The position numbers were made by a program, and so were the translations under genes. Of a stretch of 54,487 nucleotides of DNA, positions 23,789 through 34,029 are shown in pieces. Position 1 is the first letter of the stretch, and every line of letters begins with the position of its first letter. The notes beneath the pieces are model-generated. The model had not been told where the DNA came from and did not search any database. It saw only the letters and a program-made list of their open reading frames with translations. Source of the DNA: Candidatus Sumerlaeia bacterium (GTDB lineage: Bacteria > Sumerlaeota > Sumerlaeia > SLMS01 > JAHLLQ01); assembly GCA_019634695.1 (NCBI GenBank), contig JAHCAW010000025.1, positions 1-54,487 of the forward strand. Direction: 5' to 3'.

Positions 23789-26700
23789 ATGGCTCCGGCC
23801 CCCAGTGACTTTGTCCACCTGCACGTCCACTCCGAGTACAGTCTGCTTGATGGTGCCAACCGCATCAAGCCGATGGTGGAGTACGTGCGCGACACGCTGG
23901 GCCAGCCGGCCGTCGCGTTGACCGATCACGGCGTGCTCTTCGGGGCGCTGGAGTTCTACCATGCCGCCCGCAAGGCGGGCATCCAGCCGATCGTCGGCTG
24001 CGAAGTCTACATCACCCCGGGCCAGCGCACCGAACGCCGCGCCGGCGAGCAAAAGCTGACGCACCACCTGCTGCTGCTCGCGCAGGACTACGAGGGCTAC
24101 CGCAACCTGTGCAAGCTCTCCTCGATCGGCTTCCTCGAGGGCTTCTACTACAAGCCGCGCATCGACTTCGAGACACTGGCGGCGCACACGACGGGCCTCG
24201 TGGCGACCTCGTCCTGCCTCTCGGGTCTGATCCCGGTGGCGTTGCTCGACGGCGACGAGCGGCGCGCGAACGAATACCTCGCCCGCTTCATCGAGCTCTT
24301 CGGCCCCGAGCGCTTCTTCATCGAGTTGCAGGACCACGGCCTGGCCGAGCAGAAGCGCTCGAATCCCATGCTCGTCGCGATGGCGCGTCGCCACAATCTG
24401 CGCCTGATCGCCAGCAACGACGCCCACTACCTGCGCCGCGAGGACGCCGACCTCCACGACGTCCTGCTGTGCGTGCAGACCAGTGCCCGCCTGCGCGACG
24501 AGAAGCGCATGAAGTTCGACACCTCCGAGTTCTACATGAAGTCGACCGAGGAGATGGCCGCGCTGTTCGGCGAGCTTCCCGAGGCGCTGACCAACACGCG
24601 GCTCGTCGCCGAGATGTGCAACCTCGTCATGCCCGAACGCGTCTACCGCGTGCCGCGGTTCGCCTGCCCCGAGGGCGTCAGCGAGGCGCAGCACCTGCGC
24701 GACAAGGTCTGGGCCGGCGTGCGCGCGTGCTATGGCGAGCGGGCCGAGTCGGACGTCGAGTTGCGCGAGCGCGTCGAGTTCGAGCTCGCCACCATCGAGC
24801 GCATGGGCTTTCCGTCGTACTTCCTCATCGTGGCGGACTTCATCGACTACGCCCGCCAGCAGGGCATTCCGGTGGGCCCGGGGCGTGGCTCGGCCGCCGG
24901 CTCGGTGGTCGCCTACGCGCTGCGCATCACGGAGTTGTGCCCGCTCGAGCACGGGCTGCTCTTCGAGCGCTTCCTGAATCCGGACCGCCTGTCGATGCCC
25001 GACATCGACGTGGACTTCTGCTTCGAACGCCGCGGCGAGGTGATCGAGTACGTCCGCCGCAAGTACGGCGAGGACTGCGTCAGCCAGATCATCACCTTCG
25101 GGACGATGAAGGCGAAGGCGGCGGTGCGCGACGTCGGCCGCGTGCTCGACATTCCGTTGTCCACCGTCGATCTGGTCGCCAAGGCGATTCCGAACGATCC
25201 GAAGGCGACGATCGCGAAGGCGCGCGCCGAGACGCCGCAGCTTCGCGAGGTTCTCTCCACGCACCCCGAGGTCGAGCGCCTGCTCGATCTCGCCCAGCGC
25301 ATCGAGGGCATGGTGCGCCATGCCTCGACGCACGCCGCGGGCATCGTGATCTCGGACCGCCCGCTCACCGAATACTGCCCGCTTTACAAGGCCCCGAACG
25401 AAGAGCGGCCCGCCACCCAGTTCACCATGGGCGAACTCGAGGAGCACCTCGGGCTGCTCAAGATGGACTTCCTGGGCATCAAGAACCTGACGATCATCAA
25501 GCGCGTGTGCGACTGGCTGCACGAGCGGCAGGGCATCACGGTCGATTGGGACGCCCTCGGCATGGACGACCCGAAGACCTATGTCGAGCTGCAGAAGGGC
25601 CACACGCCCGGCGTGTTCCAGCTAGAATCCGAGGGCATGACGACGCTCGTGCGGCGCCTGCGCCCCACCGAGTTCGCGGACCTCACGGCGCTCCTCGCGC
25701 TGTACCGGCCCGGTCCGCTCGGCGCCGGCATGCACGACATGTACGTGCGCCGCAAGCATGGCGAGGAACCGGTCCACTATGACCATCCGATCCTCGAGCC
25801 CATCCTGCGCGAGACCTACGGCGTCATCCTGTACCAGGAACAGGTGATGCGCATCGCGATGACGATGTCGGGCTTCACGCGCGGCGAGGCCGACAAGCTG
25901 CGCAAGGCGATGGGCAAGAAGTTGCCGGAGGAAATGCAGAAGCTGGAGGCGAAGTGGGTCGACGGCGCGCCGAAGCACAGCGGCGTGCCGGCCGAGCTCG
26001 CGCTCAAGGTCTGGAACGACGTCCTGAGTTTCGCCAGCTACGGCTTCAACAAGTCGCACTCGGCCGCTTACGCGGTGCTCACCTTCCGCACGGCGTACCT
26101 GCGCGCGCACTACCTGACCTCCTTCCTGGCGGCGCTGTTGACGAACGAGATCGACGGCACCGTCGAGGCGATCGCCAAGTACGTCGCGCACTGCCGCGAG
26201 ATGGGCGTCGATGTCCTGCCGCCGGACATCAATCGCTCGCGCGAGTACTTCAACCCCGAGGGCAACGCGGTCTGGTACGCGATCTGCGGCATTCGGGGCG
26301 TGGGCCGCGGCTTCGCGCAGGCGGTCTCGCGCGAGCGCGACGCCGGCGGGCCGTTCAAGGACTTGCAGGACTTCTGCCTGCGCATGCCGCGCGAGGAACT
26401 CAACTCGCGCATGGTCGAGTTGCTCATCAAGGCCGGCGCGTTCGATGCGCTCGAGAAGAACCGCGCGGCGCTCATGGGCGCGCTGCCCGAGATCGTCGCG
26501 CTGGCAGCCGACGTCCACCGCGCCCGCAACAGCGATCAGGACGACATGTTCGCCGATGGCCAGACCGCCGCGCAGCCGCTCATCCCCCGCATACCGATGC
26601 AGGCCCTCCGCCCGTGGGATGCCAAACAGCGCGCCGAGTTCGAGAAGGAGGTTCTGGGCTTCTACCTGTCGGAGCATCCCCTGCGGCGCTTCGAGATCGA

Positions 26701-27274
26701 GATGCTTTCCTTCTCGGACGTGACGGCCGCCAGTCTCCCCGTGCGCGCCGAGGGCCTGCGCGCCAACGAACGCCTGCCCGTCCGCATCGTCGGACTCGTC
26801 ACCGGCATCATCAACAAGACCGACAAGAACAACAACCCGTGGGCGATCGTGCAGCTCGAGGACCTGACCGGCGCCTTCGAGGCGAAGTTCTTCTCGCGGT
26901 CGTTCGCCGCGTGCCGCGCGCACTTGGTGCCCGACACCGTCGTGCAGATTCAGGGGCAGTTGACCGTGTGGAACGACCGCGTGTCGCTCGAAGGCCAGGG
27001 CGTCGTGCCGGCCGACGAGTTGCGCAACTCCGCGCGCGGCGTGGTTCTGGAGTGGGACGCGCCGAATCTTTCCACGCAGGCACTCTACGAACTGTCCGAG
27101 ACCTGCCGGCGCTTCGGTGGCTCGCGCCCCGTGGCGATCGTCATCGCCGCAACGGACGCCGTGAAGGTCGAGTTCACGCCCAACGGTCAGACACGAATCA
27201 ACCCGACGCCGCCCGCGCTCGAGGCGCTGCGTGCGCTGCCCGGTCGGCCGAAGGTGCGCTTCCTGACGCGCTAG
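23789..27274 (+). CDS. dnaE: DNA polymerase III alpha subunit
   Basis: This 1161-residue replicative polymerase of the DnaE1 class has the standard length. It starts with a PHP domain (FVHLHVHSEYSLLDG, 7-21; HAARKAGIQPIVGCE). The polymerase palm follows: PGRGSAAGSVVAYAL, then PDIDVDF at 404-410 with catalytic D405 and D407. A helix-hairpin-helix region and a C-terminal OB fold (VGLVTGIINKTDKNNNP) complete it. GAGG lies 9 nt before ATG 23789; the frame is open 37 codons further upstream without homology. It converges on lgt, and the two genes share a CTAG palindrome (27271-27274) that supplies both stop codons, giving a 4-bp overlap. Confidence 0.97.
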   Translation: MAPAPSDFVHLHVHSEYSLLDGANRIKPMVEYVRDTLGQPAVALTDHGVLFGALEFYHAARKAGIQPIVGCEVYITPGQRTERRAGEQKLTHHLLLLAQDYEGYRNLCKLSSIGFLEGFYYKPRIDFETLAAHTTGLVATSSCLSGLIPVALLDGDERRANEYLARFIELFGPERFFIELQDHGLAEQKRSNPMLVAMARRHNLRLIASNDAHYLRREDADLHDVLLCVQTSARLRDEKRMKFDTSEFYMKSTEEMAALFGELPEALTNTRLVAEMCNLVMPERVYRVPRFACPEGVSEAQHLRDKVWAGVRACYGERAESDVELRERVEFELATIERMGFPSYFLIVADFIDYARQQGIPVGPGRGSAAGSVVAYALRITELCPLEHGLLFERFLNPDRLSMPDIDVDFCFERRGEVIEYVRRKYGEDCVSQIITFGTMKAKAAVRDVGRVLDIPLSTVDLVAKAIPNDPKATIAKARAETPQLREVLSTHPEVERLLDLAQRIEGMVRHASTHAAGIVISDRPLTEYCPLYKAPNEERPATQFTMGELEEHLGLLKMDFLGIKNLTIIKRVCDWLHERQGITVDWDALGMDDPKTYVELQKGHTPGVFQLESEGMTTLVRRLRPTEFADLTALLALYRPGPLGAGMHDMYVRRKHGEEPVHYDHPILEPILRETYGVILYQEQVMRIAMTMSGFTRGEADKLRKAMGKKLPEEMQKLEAKWVDGAPKHSGVPAELALKVWNDVLSFASYGFNKSHSAAYAVLTFRTAYLRAHYLTSFLAALLTNEIDGTVEAIAKYVAHCREMGVDVLPPDINRSREYFNPEGNAVWYAICGIRGVGRGFAQAVSRERDAGGPFKDLQDFCLRMPREELNSRMVELLIKAGAFDALEKNRAALMGALPEIVALAADVHRARNSDQDDMFADGQTAAQPLIPRIPMQALRPWDAKQRAEFEKEVLGFYLSEHPLRRFEIEMLSFSDVTAASLPVRAEGLRANERLPVRIVGLVTGIINKTDKNNNPWAIVQLEDLTGAFEAKFFSRSFAACRAHLVPDTVVQIQGQLTVWNDRVSLEGQGVVPADELRNSARGVVLEWDAPNLSTQALYELSETCRRFGGSRPVAIVIAATDAVKVEFTPNGQTRINPTPPALEALRALPGRPKVRFLTR

Positions 27275-28203
27275 CGACGGCGCTTCCTGTCTCGACGCCG
27301 GCCGGACGATTCCGCGGCGACCTCTGCCTTCTGCTCGGTCGGCTGTGGCGCCACGGAGGGATGACTGCGGGGCGAGATGGGCTGCGTCCGGGCCCGAACG
27401 AGCAGCACGATGCCCGCCGGCAGCAGCAGCAGCGAAATAATCTGCGACGTGCTGAGCACGCCGCCGAGGAACATGCCGCGGTCGGCGTCGCCGCGCAGGA
27501 ATTCGAGCGCGAACCGCATGACCGCATAGAGCGTCACGTACAGCCCGAGCACCAGCCCCTGCCGGCGGGGCTTGCGCGCGGCGACACACACGAGCAATGC
27601 CGCCAGCGCAAACAGCCCGAAGGCCTCGTACAACTGGACAGGCCAGACGGGCAGGCTGAACGCCGCGCCCGGTTCGATCAGGCCGTGCTCAAGATGGTCC
27701 ATGTAGGCATTGGCGAAGGGATAGCCGTCGGGCATCAGATGGGGCTCGAGCGTGATGCCCATGCCGGTCACGCTGCACACGCCTCCCCAGCAGCATCCGG
27801 CCAGATGACAGCCGATGCGACCGAACCCGTGAGCGAGCGCCACGCTGGGCGCGACGAGGTCGCCCGTCGCAAGCACGGGCAGCTGCTTGCGGCGCAGCCA
27901 CCAAATGAGCACGGCAATCGCGCCGACGAAGCCGCCGAGGAAGACGAAGCCGGTGCGCGACAGGATCAGCTCCAGCGGGTTCGCGAGGAACTGGTTGAAG
28001 TTCAGGATGATGTAGAGCACGCGCGCGGAGACGAAACCGCTGAGCACCGCGACGAACGCCATGTCGAAGAAGACGTCGGGATCGTAGCCACGCCCGCGCC
28101 CGCGCATCGCGGCCAGACCGATCGCGCCCAGCAACCCGATCGCGATCATCAGCCCGTAGGTGCCGATGAAGAAGTCGCCGATGGTGAGGAGGATAGGGTG
28201 CAT
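27271..28203 (-). CDS. lgt: Prolipoprotein diacylglyceryl transferase
   Basis: This 310-residue inner-membrane enzyme adds diacylglycerol to the lipobox Cys of prelipoproteins. It has about seven membrane helices. The family motif HGFGRIGCHLAGCCWG holds the essential Arg; this Cys-containing version occurs in many non-enteric Lgt proteins. It begins MHPILLTIGDFFIGTYGLM, typical of the family. The C-terminal 40 residues are Arg/Lys-rich and go beyond the usual end. Substrates in this window include the cyanophycinase-like and SOUL lipoproteins. There is no clear ribosome binding site before the ATG. It lies 67 bp downstream of hslU on the same strand. Confidence 0.95.
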   Translation of the reverse strand: MHPILLTIGDFFIGTYGLMIAIGLLGAIGLAAMRGRGRGYDPDVFFDMAFVAVLSGFVSARVLYIILNFNQFLANPLELILSRTGFVFLGGFVGAIAVLIWWLRRKQLPVLATGDLVAPSVALAHGFGRIGCHLAGCCWGGVCSVTGMGITLEPHLMPDGYPFANAYMDHLEHGLIEPGAAFSLPVWPVQLYEAFGLFALAALLVCVAARKPRRQGLVLGLYVTLYAVMRFALEFLRGDADRGMFLGGVLSTSQIISLLLLPAGIVLLVRARTQPISPRSHPSVAPQPTEQKAEVAAESSGRRRDRKRRR

Positions 28204-28270
28204 GGAGGCTGTGGTTCGTGGCTCTCGATTCGAATTCTGGGGCGAAGACTCCGATGGGACGGGCGAAGCG

Positions 28271-29713
28271 TCAGAGGATGTAGCGGCTCAGGTCCTGGTC
28301 CTTGAGGATTTCGCCGAGTGCCTGGCGCACGAAGGCGGCGTTGACCACGATGCGGCCGGTGCCCATGTCTGGCGCTTCGAAGCTGACCTCTTCGAGAATC
28401 TTCTCGAGCAGCGTGTGCAAACGGCGGGCGCCGATGTTCTCCGTCGAGGCGTTCACCTCGGCGGCGATGCGCGCGATCTCCTGAATGCCGTCTGCTTCCC
28501 AGACGAGTTCGACGCTCTCGGTCGCCAGCAGGGCGGTGTACTGACGGGTCAGCGCGTTGTCGGGCTCGGTCAGGATGCGGGCGAAGTCCTCGGCGGTGAG
28601 CGGCTCGAGTTCGACGCGCAGCGGGAAGCGCCCTTGCAGCTCGGGAATCAGATCGCTCGGCTTGCTGACATGGAACGCGCCGGCCGCGATGAAGAGCACG
28701 TGATCGGTCGATACCATGCCATGCTTGGTGAAGACGGTGCTGCCTTCGACGATGGGGAGGATGTCGCGCTGGACGCCCTCGCGCGACACGTCGGGTCCGC
28801 GCGCCTCGCCTCCGCGCCCGCCCGCGATCTTGTCGAACTCGTCGATGAAGATGATGCCGTCCTGTTGCGCGCGCTCCACGGCCTCGATCTTGATCTTCTC
28901 CGCGTCGAGCAGTCCCTCGACTTCCTCCTCGAAGAGCACGCGGCGCGCCTCGCCGATGCGCAGGCGCATCTTCTTGTCCTTCTTCGGCGCCAGCTTCTCG
29001 AACAGCCCCTGCAAATGTTCCATGCCGCCATCGGGCGGCCCGCCGGGCCCCATCGGCATCGTCAGCATGTCGAAGGGCGAGGAGCCGCGTTGCTTGACGA
29101 CGACATCCACTTCCTCGTCGTCGAGGCGCCCTTCGGCGAGCGGCTGCTTGAGCGCCTCGCGGCGGCGCCACCAGCGATAGGCCGGATGCGTCGCTTCGGT
29201 CTCGCCGGAGGCCAGCACGGGCAGCTCGTACTCGACGACCGGTTTGCCCTCCTCGATGCGCTGGTGCTTGCGCACGCCGGCCGGGGGCGCGTCGCGCAGG
29301 TCCATGATGCGGTTGTACACCACCTCCTCGACGGCCTCGCGCATGCCCTCGGCCTTCTCGTCGCGCACCATGCGGATGGCGGTCTCGACGAGGTCGCGGA
29401 CCATCGACTCGACGTCGCGGCCGACGTAGCCGACTTCGGTGTACTTCGTCGCCTCGACCTTGACGAACGGGGCGCGGGCCAGCCGGGCCAGCCGGCGGGC
29501 GATCTCCGTCTTGCCGACGCCGGTGGGCCCGATCATCAGGATGTTCTTGGGCGAGACCTCGTCGCGCAGGGGCAGGGGCAACAGGCGCCGTCGCACGCGG
29601 TTGCGCAGCGCAATGGCGACCACGCGCTTGGCGGCGCGCTGGCCCACAATGAACTTGTCGAGCTCGGCGACAATCTGGCGGGGGGTCAACTCGCCGGCGG
29701 GAAAACGTGACAC
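28271..29713 (-). CDS. hslU: HslU (ClpY) ATPase of the HslUV protease
   Basis: This 480-residue AAA+ unfoldase starts [21 protein letters not shown], close to the E. coli N terminus. Walker A is GPTGVGKT (62-69) and Walker B is [13 protein letters not shown]; the YVGRDVESM pore region is present. An I-domain of usual position and a C terminus ending DLSRYIL, the tail that docks into HslV, are intact. The start is a GTG at 29713 with GGAGG 5 nt upstream; an upstream in-frame TTG at 29815 is unlikely. hslV usually sits just before hslU, but here a divergent kinase gene takes that place, so hslV must be elsewhere. Confidence 0.96.
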   Translation of the reverse strand: MSRFPAGELTPRQIVAELDKFIVGQRAAKRVVAIALRNRVRRRLLPLPLRDEVSPKNILMIGPTGVGKTEIARRLARLARAPFVKVEATKYTEVGYVGRDVESMVRDLVETAIRMVRDEKAEGMREAVEEVVYNRIMDLRDAPPAGVRKHQRIEEGKPVVEYELPVLASGETEATHPAYRWWRRREALKQPLAEGRLDDEEVDVVVKQRGSSPFDMLTMPMGPGGPPDGGMEHLQGLFEKLAPKKDKKMRLRIGEARRVLFEEEVEGLLDAEKIKIEAVERAQQDGIIFIDEFDKIAGGRGGEARGPDVSREGVQRDILPIVEGSTVFTKHGMVSTDHVLFIAAGAFHVSKPSDLIPELQGRFPLRVELEPLTAEDFARILTEPDNALTRQYTALLATESVELVWEADGIQEIARIAAEVNASTENIGARRLHTLLEKILEEVSFEAPDMGTGRIVVNAAFVRQALGEILKDQDLSRYIL

Positions 29714-29932
29714 AGCGGCCTCCACGGGCAGGGGCTCCCACGCCCAATGGGGCAAGGACCGGGCCAGCGGGCAAGCCGGATGAGCCGCGCCCGAATCCCG
29801 ACCTCTCCCGGACAATCCCGGCGGAATCCAGTTGAGGACATCCGGGCAAGGGATGCCATCGTGGAGCGATACTTGGAGGGGCGAATCGAGGCCGACATGG
29901 CGTCATCGGAGTCGAGTCGAGCGGAGACGGAC

Positions 29933-32824
29933 ATGGAGCGTCTGGCCCGGGAGAACGAGCAGCTTCGCGCCCAGGTCGAGTTCCTCACACTGGTCGCCGG
30001 CATCTCGAACGAGTTCATCCACATTGCTCCCGAGACCATCGACGCCTCGGTCAACCTGGCCCTTCGGCGTCTGGGCGAGCACATGGGCGGCGACCGCAGC
30101 TACCTCCTGCGTTTCTCGCCCGACCATTCGACGATCACCAACACGCACGAGTGGTGTGCCCCGGGCATCGCCCCGCAGATCGCCCTCTTGCAGCGGCTGC
30201 CGGCCGAGAAGGCCCCGCTGTTTGCTCGTCGGCTGACCGCCCTGGAGACCTATCACATTCCCCGTGTGCGGGACATGCCCGACACGTCGCGGCTCGACCG
30301 CGAGCTGCTCACCGTTCAGGGCATCCGGTCGGTCATCTGCGTCCCCATCGTGCATCATGGTCGGGTTGAGGGGGCATTGGGTTTCGACGCCGTCCGCGCC
30401 GAGCGCTCCTGGAGCCAAACCGAGGAGCGCCTGCTGCGCATCGTGGGCGAGACGCTGGTGCGCGCGCTCAAGCTTCAGGAGGCGGAGACGGCGCTGCACG
30501 TGGCCTCTGCTTCGATCGAGAACGGGTGCGGGTTGAATCTGTGGATCGGACCGGATGGCGGGATCCTGTACGCCAACCGCGCCGCGTGCGAGGAACTGGG
30601 GTACAGCCAGCAGCAGGTGCTGGGTCGCCATGTGTGCACGGTGATGCCGCTGGGCGAGATCGCGCGCTGGAACCAATTCTGGAGCCAACTGTGCCATTCG
30701 GGCCGGACGGGAGTCTCGGGCGAGATGGTTCGCAGCGACGGCTCGCGCTTCCCGGTGCAGGCCTCCCTCACGTACCTGCGCGTGCAGGACCGCGAGTACC
30801 TGTTTCTCTTCGCCAATGACGTGACGGAACGGCGCGTGCAGCATCGCGAGCTGCGCGCCGCAATGGCCCGCGCCGAGGACGCCGCCCGCGCCAAGACCTT
30901 GTTCGTCGCGAACATGAGCCACGAAATCCGGACGCCGCTCAACGGCGTGCTCGGCATGACGAGCCTGCTGCTCGATACGCGTCTGGACGACGAGCAGCGC
31001 CAGTACGTGCGCGGGATTCGCTCGTCGGGCGAGATGCTGCTCGGGGTCGTCAACGAGATCCTGGATTTCTCGAAGATCGAGGCCGGCAAGCTCGAGCTCG
31101 AGGAGATGGACTTCAACCTGCGGGCCATCGTCGAGGAGTCGCTAGACGTGCTCGCCCCGCGCGCGCACGAGAAAGGCCTCAAGCTCTCCGGCATGCTCTC
31201 GTTCGACCTGCCGCAGCACCTGCGCGGCGATCCTTCGCGCATCCGCCAGATCCTGACGAACTTCCTGTCCAACGCCATCAAGTTCACCAAGCAGGGCGAG
31301 GTCATCCTCGAGGTGCTGGCCGAGACGGAGACGAAGTCGGAGATCGGCCTGCGGTTCGAGGTGCGCGACACGGGCATCGGCATCGCACCCGACAAGCTGG
31401 GCCGCATCTTCGAGCCCTTCACGCAGGCGGATTCCTCCACCACGCGCGAGTACGGCGGCACCGGCCTGGGGCTGGCGATCAGCCGCGAACTCGCGCAGCG
31501 CATGAACGGCCAGATCGGGGCGACCAGCCAGCCGGGTGCCGGTTCGACGTTCTGGTTTCGCATCACGTTGCCGAAGGCGGAGTCGCACAGCACGACAGGC
31601 CGTCGTCGTCGGCTGAAGTCCACGCTGGCCAGCATGCGTTTGATCGTCGCGGATGCGCATGAGGCGCACCGCCGCAACCTGCTCGAAGTCGCCGCGTCGT
31701 GGTATCTGGATGCGGTCTCGGTGCCGAGCGCGGAGCAACTCCTCGGGCGCTTGCGCGCCGCGCGGGAGGCGGGGACCCTGTTCGAGATTCTGCTGCTCGA
31801 CGATGCGCTCCCGGGGATGCCGATCAATCAACTGGTTACGGATTGTCGCGCCGAATGCCCGTCGCTCGGCATCGTCCTGATGTCGTCCTTCGGCCGCCAT
31901 GTGCTGGGTGACCGCTTTCAGGTGCCGGGCGTCTCGGATGTGCTGGCCAAGCCGGTGCGGCACAACGAGCTGCTGGAGACTCTGGTGCGGCTGGTCTTTC
32001 CCGGCGGCAACATCGAGGTGACGCGCTTCTCGAGTCCCGGCGAGCAGCAGCGCTTCCTGGGCCTGCGCGTCCTTGTGGCCGAGGACAATCCGGTGAATCA
32101 GATGGTGGCCAAGCGCATGCTCGAGAAACTCGGGTGTCGCGCGGACATCGTGATCGACGGCTCGGAAGTGCTGGCGGCACTCGAGACGCTTCCCTACGAC
32201 GTGATCCTGATGGATTGCCAGATGCCGGTGCTGGACGGCTTCGAGACGACGCGGCGCATCCGCTCCGGCTCGCCGGCGCGCTGCGACATCCCGATCGTGG
32301 CGATGACGGCGAACGCCCTGCAGGGCGATCGCGAGCGCTGCCTTGCCGCGGGCATGGACGACTACCTCAGCAAGCCGCTGCACATCGACCAACTCTTCGG
32401 GGTGCTGCTGCCGCTCAGTACGGCCGCGGCGCACCCCGAGGCCGTCACGGCGAGCACTCCGAAACCCACGCGTCCGCGACCCGACGTGCTCAACCTCAAA
32501 CGCCTCGAGGAAATCGCCGACGGGGACCAGAGCTTCATCAAAGAAATCCTGACCGGCTTCCAGCGCGACATGGCCCGGCGTCTCGACGAGCTGCGCGTGG
32601 CGATTCACGATCGCAGGCTCGACGCCGTCCAGGCGATCGCCCACACGATCAAGGGGGCCGGTCGCAACTTGGGAGCGGATCGCATGGCCGCCGCCGCCGA
32701 AGTCATCGAGGGGCGCAAGGCCGGCCTTCAGGCCCGATCGCTCCAGCAGGACCTCGAGGCCATCGAGACCGAGTTCCAACTCGTCAGCCTCGAGATCGTC
32801 AAGAAGCTGGCGCCCACTCCATGA
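29933..32824 (+). CDS. Hybrid histidine kinase: GAF-PAS-HisKA-HATPase-REC-REC-HPt
   Basis: This is a 963-residue soluble sensor kinase. A short coiled coil leads into a GAF domain (about 20-185), a PAS domain (about 195-300), HisKA with H330 (NMSHEIRTPLNG), HATPase with N447 (FLSNAIKF), DTGIGIAP and GTGLGLAI. A first receiver (about 568-690) has an altered acidic pocket (IVADAHE) but keeps LLLDDALPG and K-P. The second receiver is canonical with D761 (ILMDCQMPVLDG). The HPt domain has H904 (AIAHTIKGAG). ATG 29933 has GGAG 6 nt upstream; ATGs at 29897, 29780 and 29747 are possible. It is coupled by ATGA overlap to the receiver-phosphatase gene, its likely partner. There is no membrane segment, so a cytoplasmic ligand is sensed. 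Confidence 0.93.
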   Translation: MERLARENEQLRAQVEFLTLVAGISNEFIHIAPETIDASVNLALRRLGEHMGGDRSYLLRFSPDHSTITNTHEWCAPGIAPQIALLQRLPAEKAPLFARRLTALETYHIPRVRDMPDTSRLDRELLTVQGIRSVICVPIVHHGRVEGALGFDAVRAERSWSQTEERLLRIVGETLVRALKLQEAETALHVASASIENGCGLNLWIGPDGGILYANRAACEELGYSQQQVLGRHVCTVMPLGEIARWNQFWSQLCHSGRTGVSGEMVRSDGSRFPVQASLTYLRVQDREYLFLFANDVTERRVQHRELRAAMARAEDAARAKTLFVANMSHEIRTPLNGVLGMTSLLLDTRLDDEQRQYVRGIRSSGEMLLGVVNEILDFSKIEAGKLELEEMDFNLRAIVEESLDVLAPRAHEKGLKLSGMLSFDLPQHLRGDPSRIRQILTNFLSNAIKFTKQGEVILEVLAETETKSEIGLRFEVRDTGIGIAPDKLGRIFEPFTQADSSTTREYGGTGLGLAISRELAQRMNGQIGATSQPGAGSTFWFRITLPKAESHSTTGRRRRLKSTLASMRLIVADAHEAHRRNLLEVAASWYLDAVSVPSAEQLLGRLRAAREAGTLFEILLLDDALPGMPINQLVTDCRAECPSLGIVLMSSFGRHVLGDRFQVPGVSDVLAKPVRHNELLETLVRLVFPGGNIEVTRFSSPGEQQRFLGLRVLVAEDNPVNQMVAKRMLEKLGCRADIVIDGSEVLAALETLPYDVILMDCQMPVLDGFETTRRIRSGSPARCDIPIVAMTANALQGDRERCLAAGMDDYLSKPLHIDQLFGVLLPLSTAAAHPEAVTASTPKPTRPRPDVLNLKRLEEIADGDQSFIKEILTGFQRDMARRLDELRVAIHDRRLDAVQAIAHTIKGAGRNLGADRMAAAAEVIEGRKAGLQARSLQQDLEAIETEFQLVSLEIVKKLAPTP

Positions 32825-34029
32825 GAATCCTCCTTGTCGAAGACGACTGGACCTCGCGCGAAATGCTGCGCATGACCCTGGAACGCATGGGTCACGAGGT
32901 CGTCGTCGCCGAGAACGGCCGCGATGCCTGGCGGCTGCACAAGCTCACGCCCTTCCCCTTCATCCTTACCGACTGGATGATGCCCGAGATGACCGGGCTC
33001 GAGCTGTGCAAGCGTGTGCGTGCGCGCCAAGCCGGCAGCTATACCTTCATCATGTTGCTCACGGCACGCACCGATCGGGAAAGCCTGCTCGAAGCCTTCG
33101 ATGCCGGCGTCGACGATTTCCTCGCCAAGCCCTTCGATTCGGCCGAGCTGCTTGCCCGCATTCGCAGCGGCGAACGTCTCGTGCACCTCAAGGAGGACCT
33201 CGCCGGTCGCATAGAGGAACTCGCCCTCGCCAACGAGAGGATGAAGCGCGACCTGCTCGCGGCGGCGGAGATCCAGACCGCCCTGCTTCCCGTCGCGGCG
33301 CCGGCCATCGCAGGCGCCCGCTTTGCCTGGCGCCTGGTTCCCTGCGAGGAACTCGCCGGCGACATCCTGAACGTCTTCCCGATCGACGAGCATCGTGCCG
33401 CGGTCTACCTGCTCGACGTCAGCGGCCATGGCGTTGCCTCCGCCCTCATGTCGGTCACGCTCAGCCGCATCCTCTCCCGCGTGCCGGGGCAGTCCTTCCT
33501 GCTTGCCGAGGAACACGAGGACCCCGACGAACTGGCGGCTTCCCCTGCGCGGGTGCTCCAGCGTCTCAACGCCCGCTTCCAGATCGGCGAGTCATCGATC
33601 GCCCAATACTTCACGATCGTCTACGGCGTGCTCGACGTGGCGCGGCGCGAGTTCCGCTACGCGCAGGCAGGACATCCACCGATCCTGCGTACCTCGCGAA
33701 AGGCGTCGCCCGTGTTCCTCCCCGCCGGCGGATTCCCTGTCGGCTTCGTCCCCGATGCCGACTACACCGACAGCATCCTGACACTCGAACCGGGCGACCG
33801 TCTGTTCCTCTACTCGGACGGTATCGTCGAAGCGACGAACCGCCACCAGAAACTCTACGGCCCGGATCGGCTGATGGTGCTGGCGGATGCCACCGACGGC
33901 AACGATCTGCCGGGAGCCGTCGAGCAGATCGTCGGAGCGGCCTGTCGCTGGGAGGGCGACCACTTGCGCGACGACATGTCGATGGTCGCCATTGAGTTCG
34001 TCGGTGACGACGGCTCTACGGGCGGATGA
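32821..34029 (+). CDS. Response regulator with PP2C (RsbU/SpoIIE) phosphatase output
   Basis: This is a 402-residue protein. The receiver (1-120) has acidic pair E7-D8-D9, phosphoacceptor D51 (ILTDWMMPEMTG) and a Lys in LAKPF. A helical linker of about 40 residues leads to a PP2C/SpoIIE phosphatase with the metal-binding Asps in ELAGDI, LLDVSGHG, LYSDGIVEA and RDDMSMV. Such proteins usually dephosphorylate an anti-anti-sigma factor in partner-switching stress control. No anti-sigma, anti-anti-sigma or sigma gene lies nearby. The start overlaps the kinase stop (ATGA). The 3' end overlaps the convergent glycosidase gene by 14 bp. Confidence 0.94.
   Translation: MRILLVEDDWTSREMLRMTLERMGHEVVVAENGRDAWRLHKLTPFPFILTDWMMPEMTGLELCKRVRARQAGSYTFIMLLTARTDRESLLEAFDAGVDDFLAKPFDSAELLARIRSGERLVHLKEDLAGRIEELALANERMKRDLLAAAEIQTALLPVAAPAIAGARFAWRLVPCEELAGDILNVFPIDEHRAAVYLLDVSGHGVASALMSVTLSRILSRVPGQSFLLAEEHEDPDELAASPARVLQRLNARFQIGESSIAQYFTIVYGVLDVARREFRYAQAGHPPILRTSRKASPVFLPAGGFPVGFVPDADYTDSILTLEPGDRLFLYSDGIVEATNRHQKLYGPDRLMVLADATDGNDLPGAVEQIVGAACRWEGDHLRDDMSMVAIEFVGDDGSTGG

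Noticed and set aside
23789..28270. Antisense and out-of-frame ORFs over dnaE and lgt (for example plus-strand 25954-28305)
   Set aside because: DnaE and Lgt motifs fix the real frames; the overlapping frames are low-complexity Arg/Ala/Gly sequence.
29714..29815. Longer HslU starting at an upstream TTG (29815)
   Set aside because: The added 34 residues are not found in HslU proteins, while GTG 29713 has GGAGG at ideal spacing and gives the usual N terminus.
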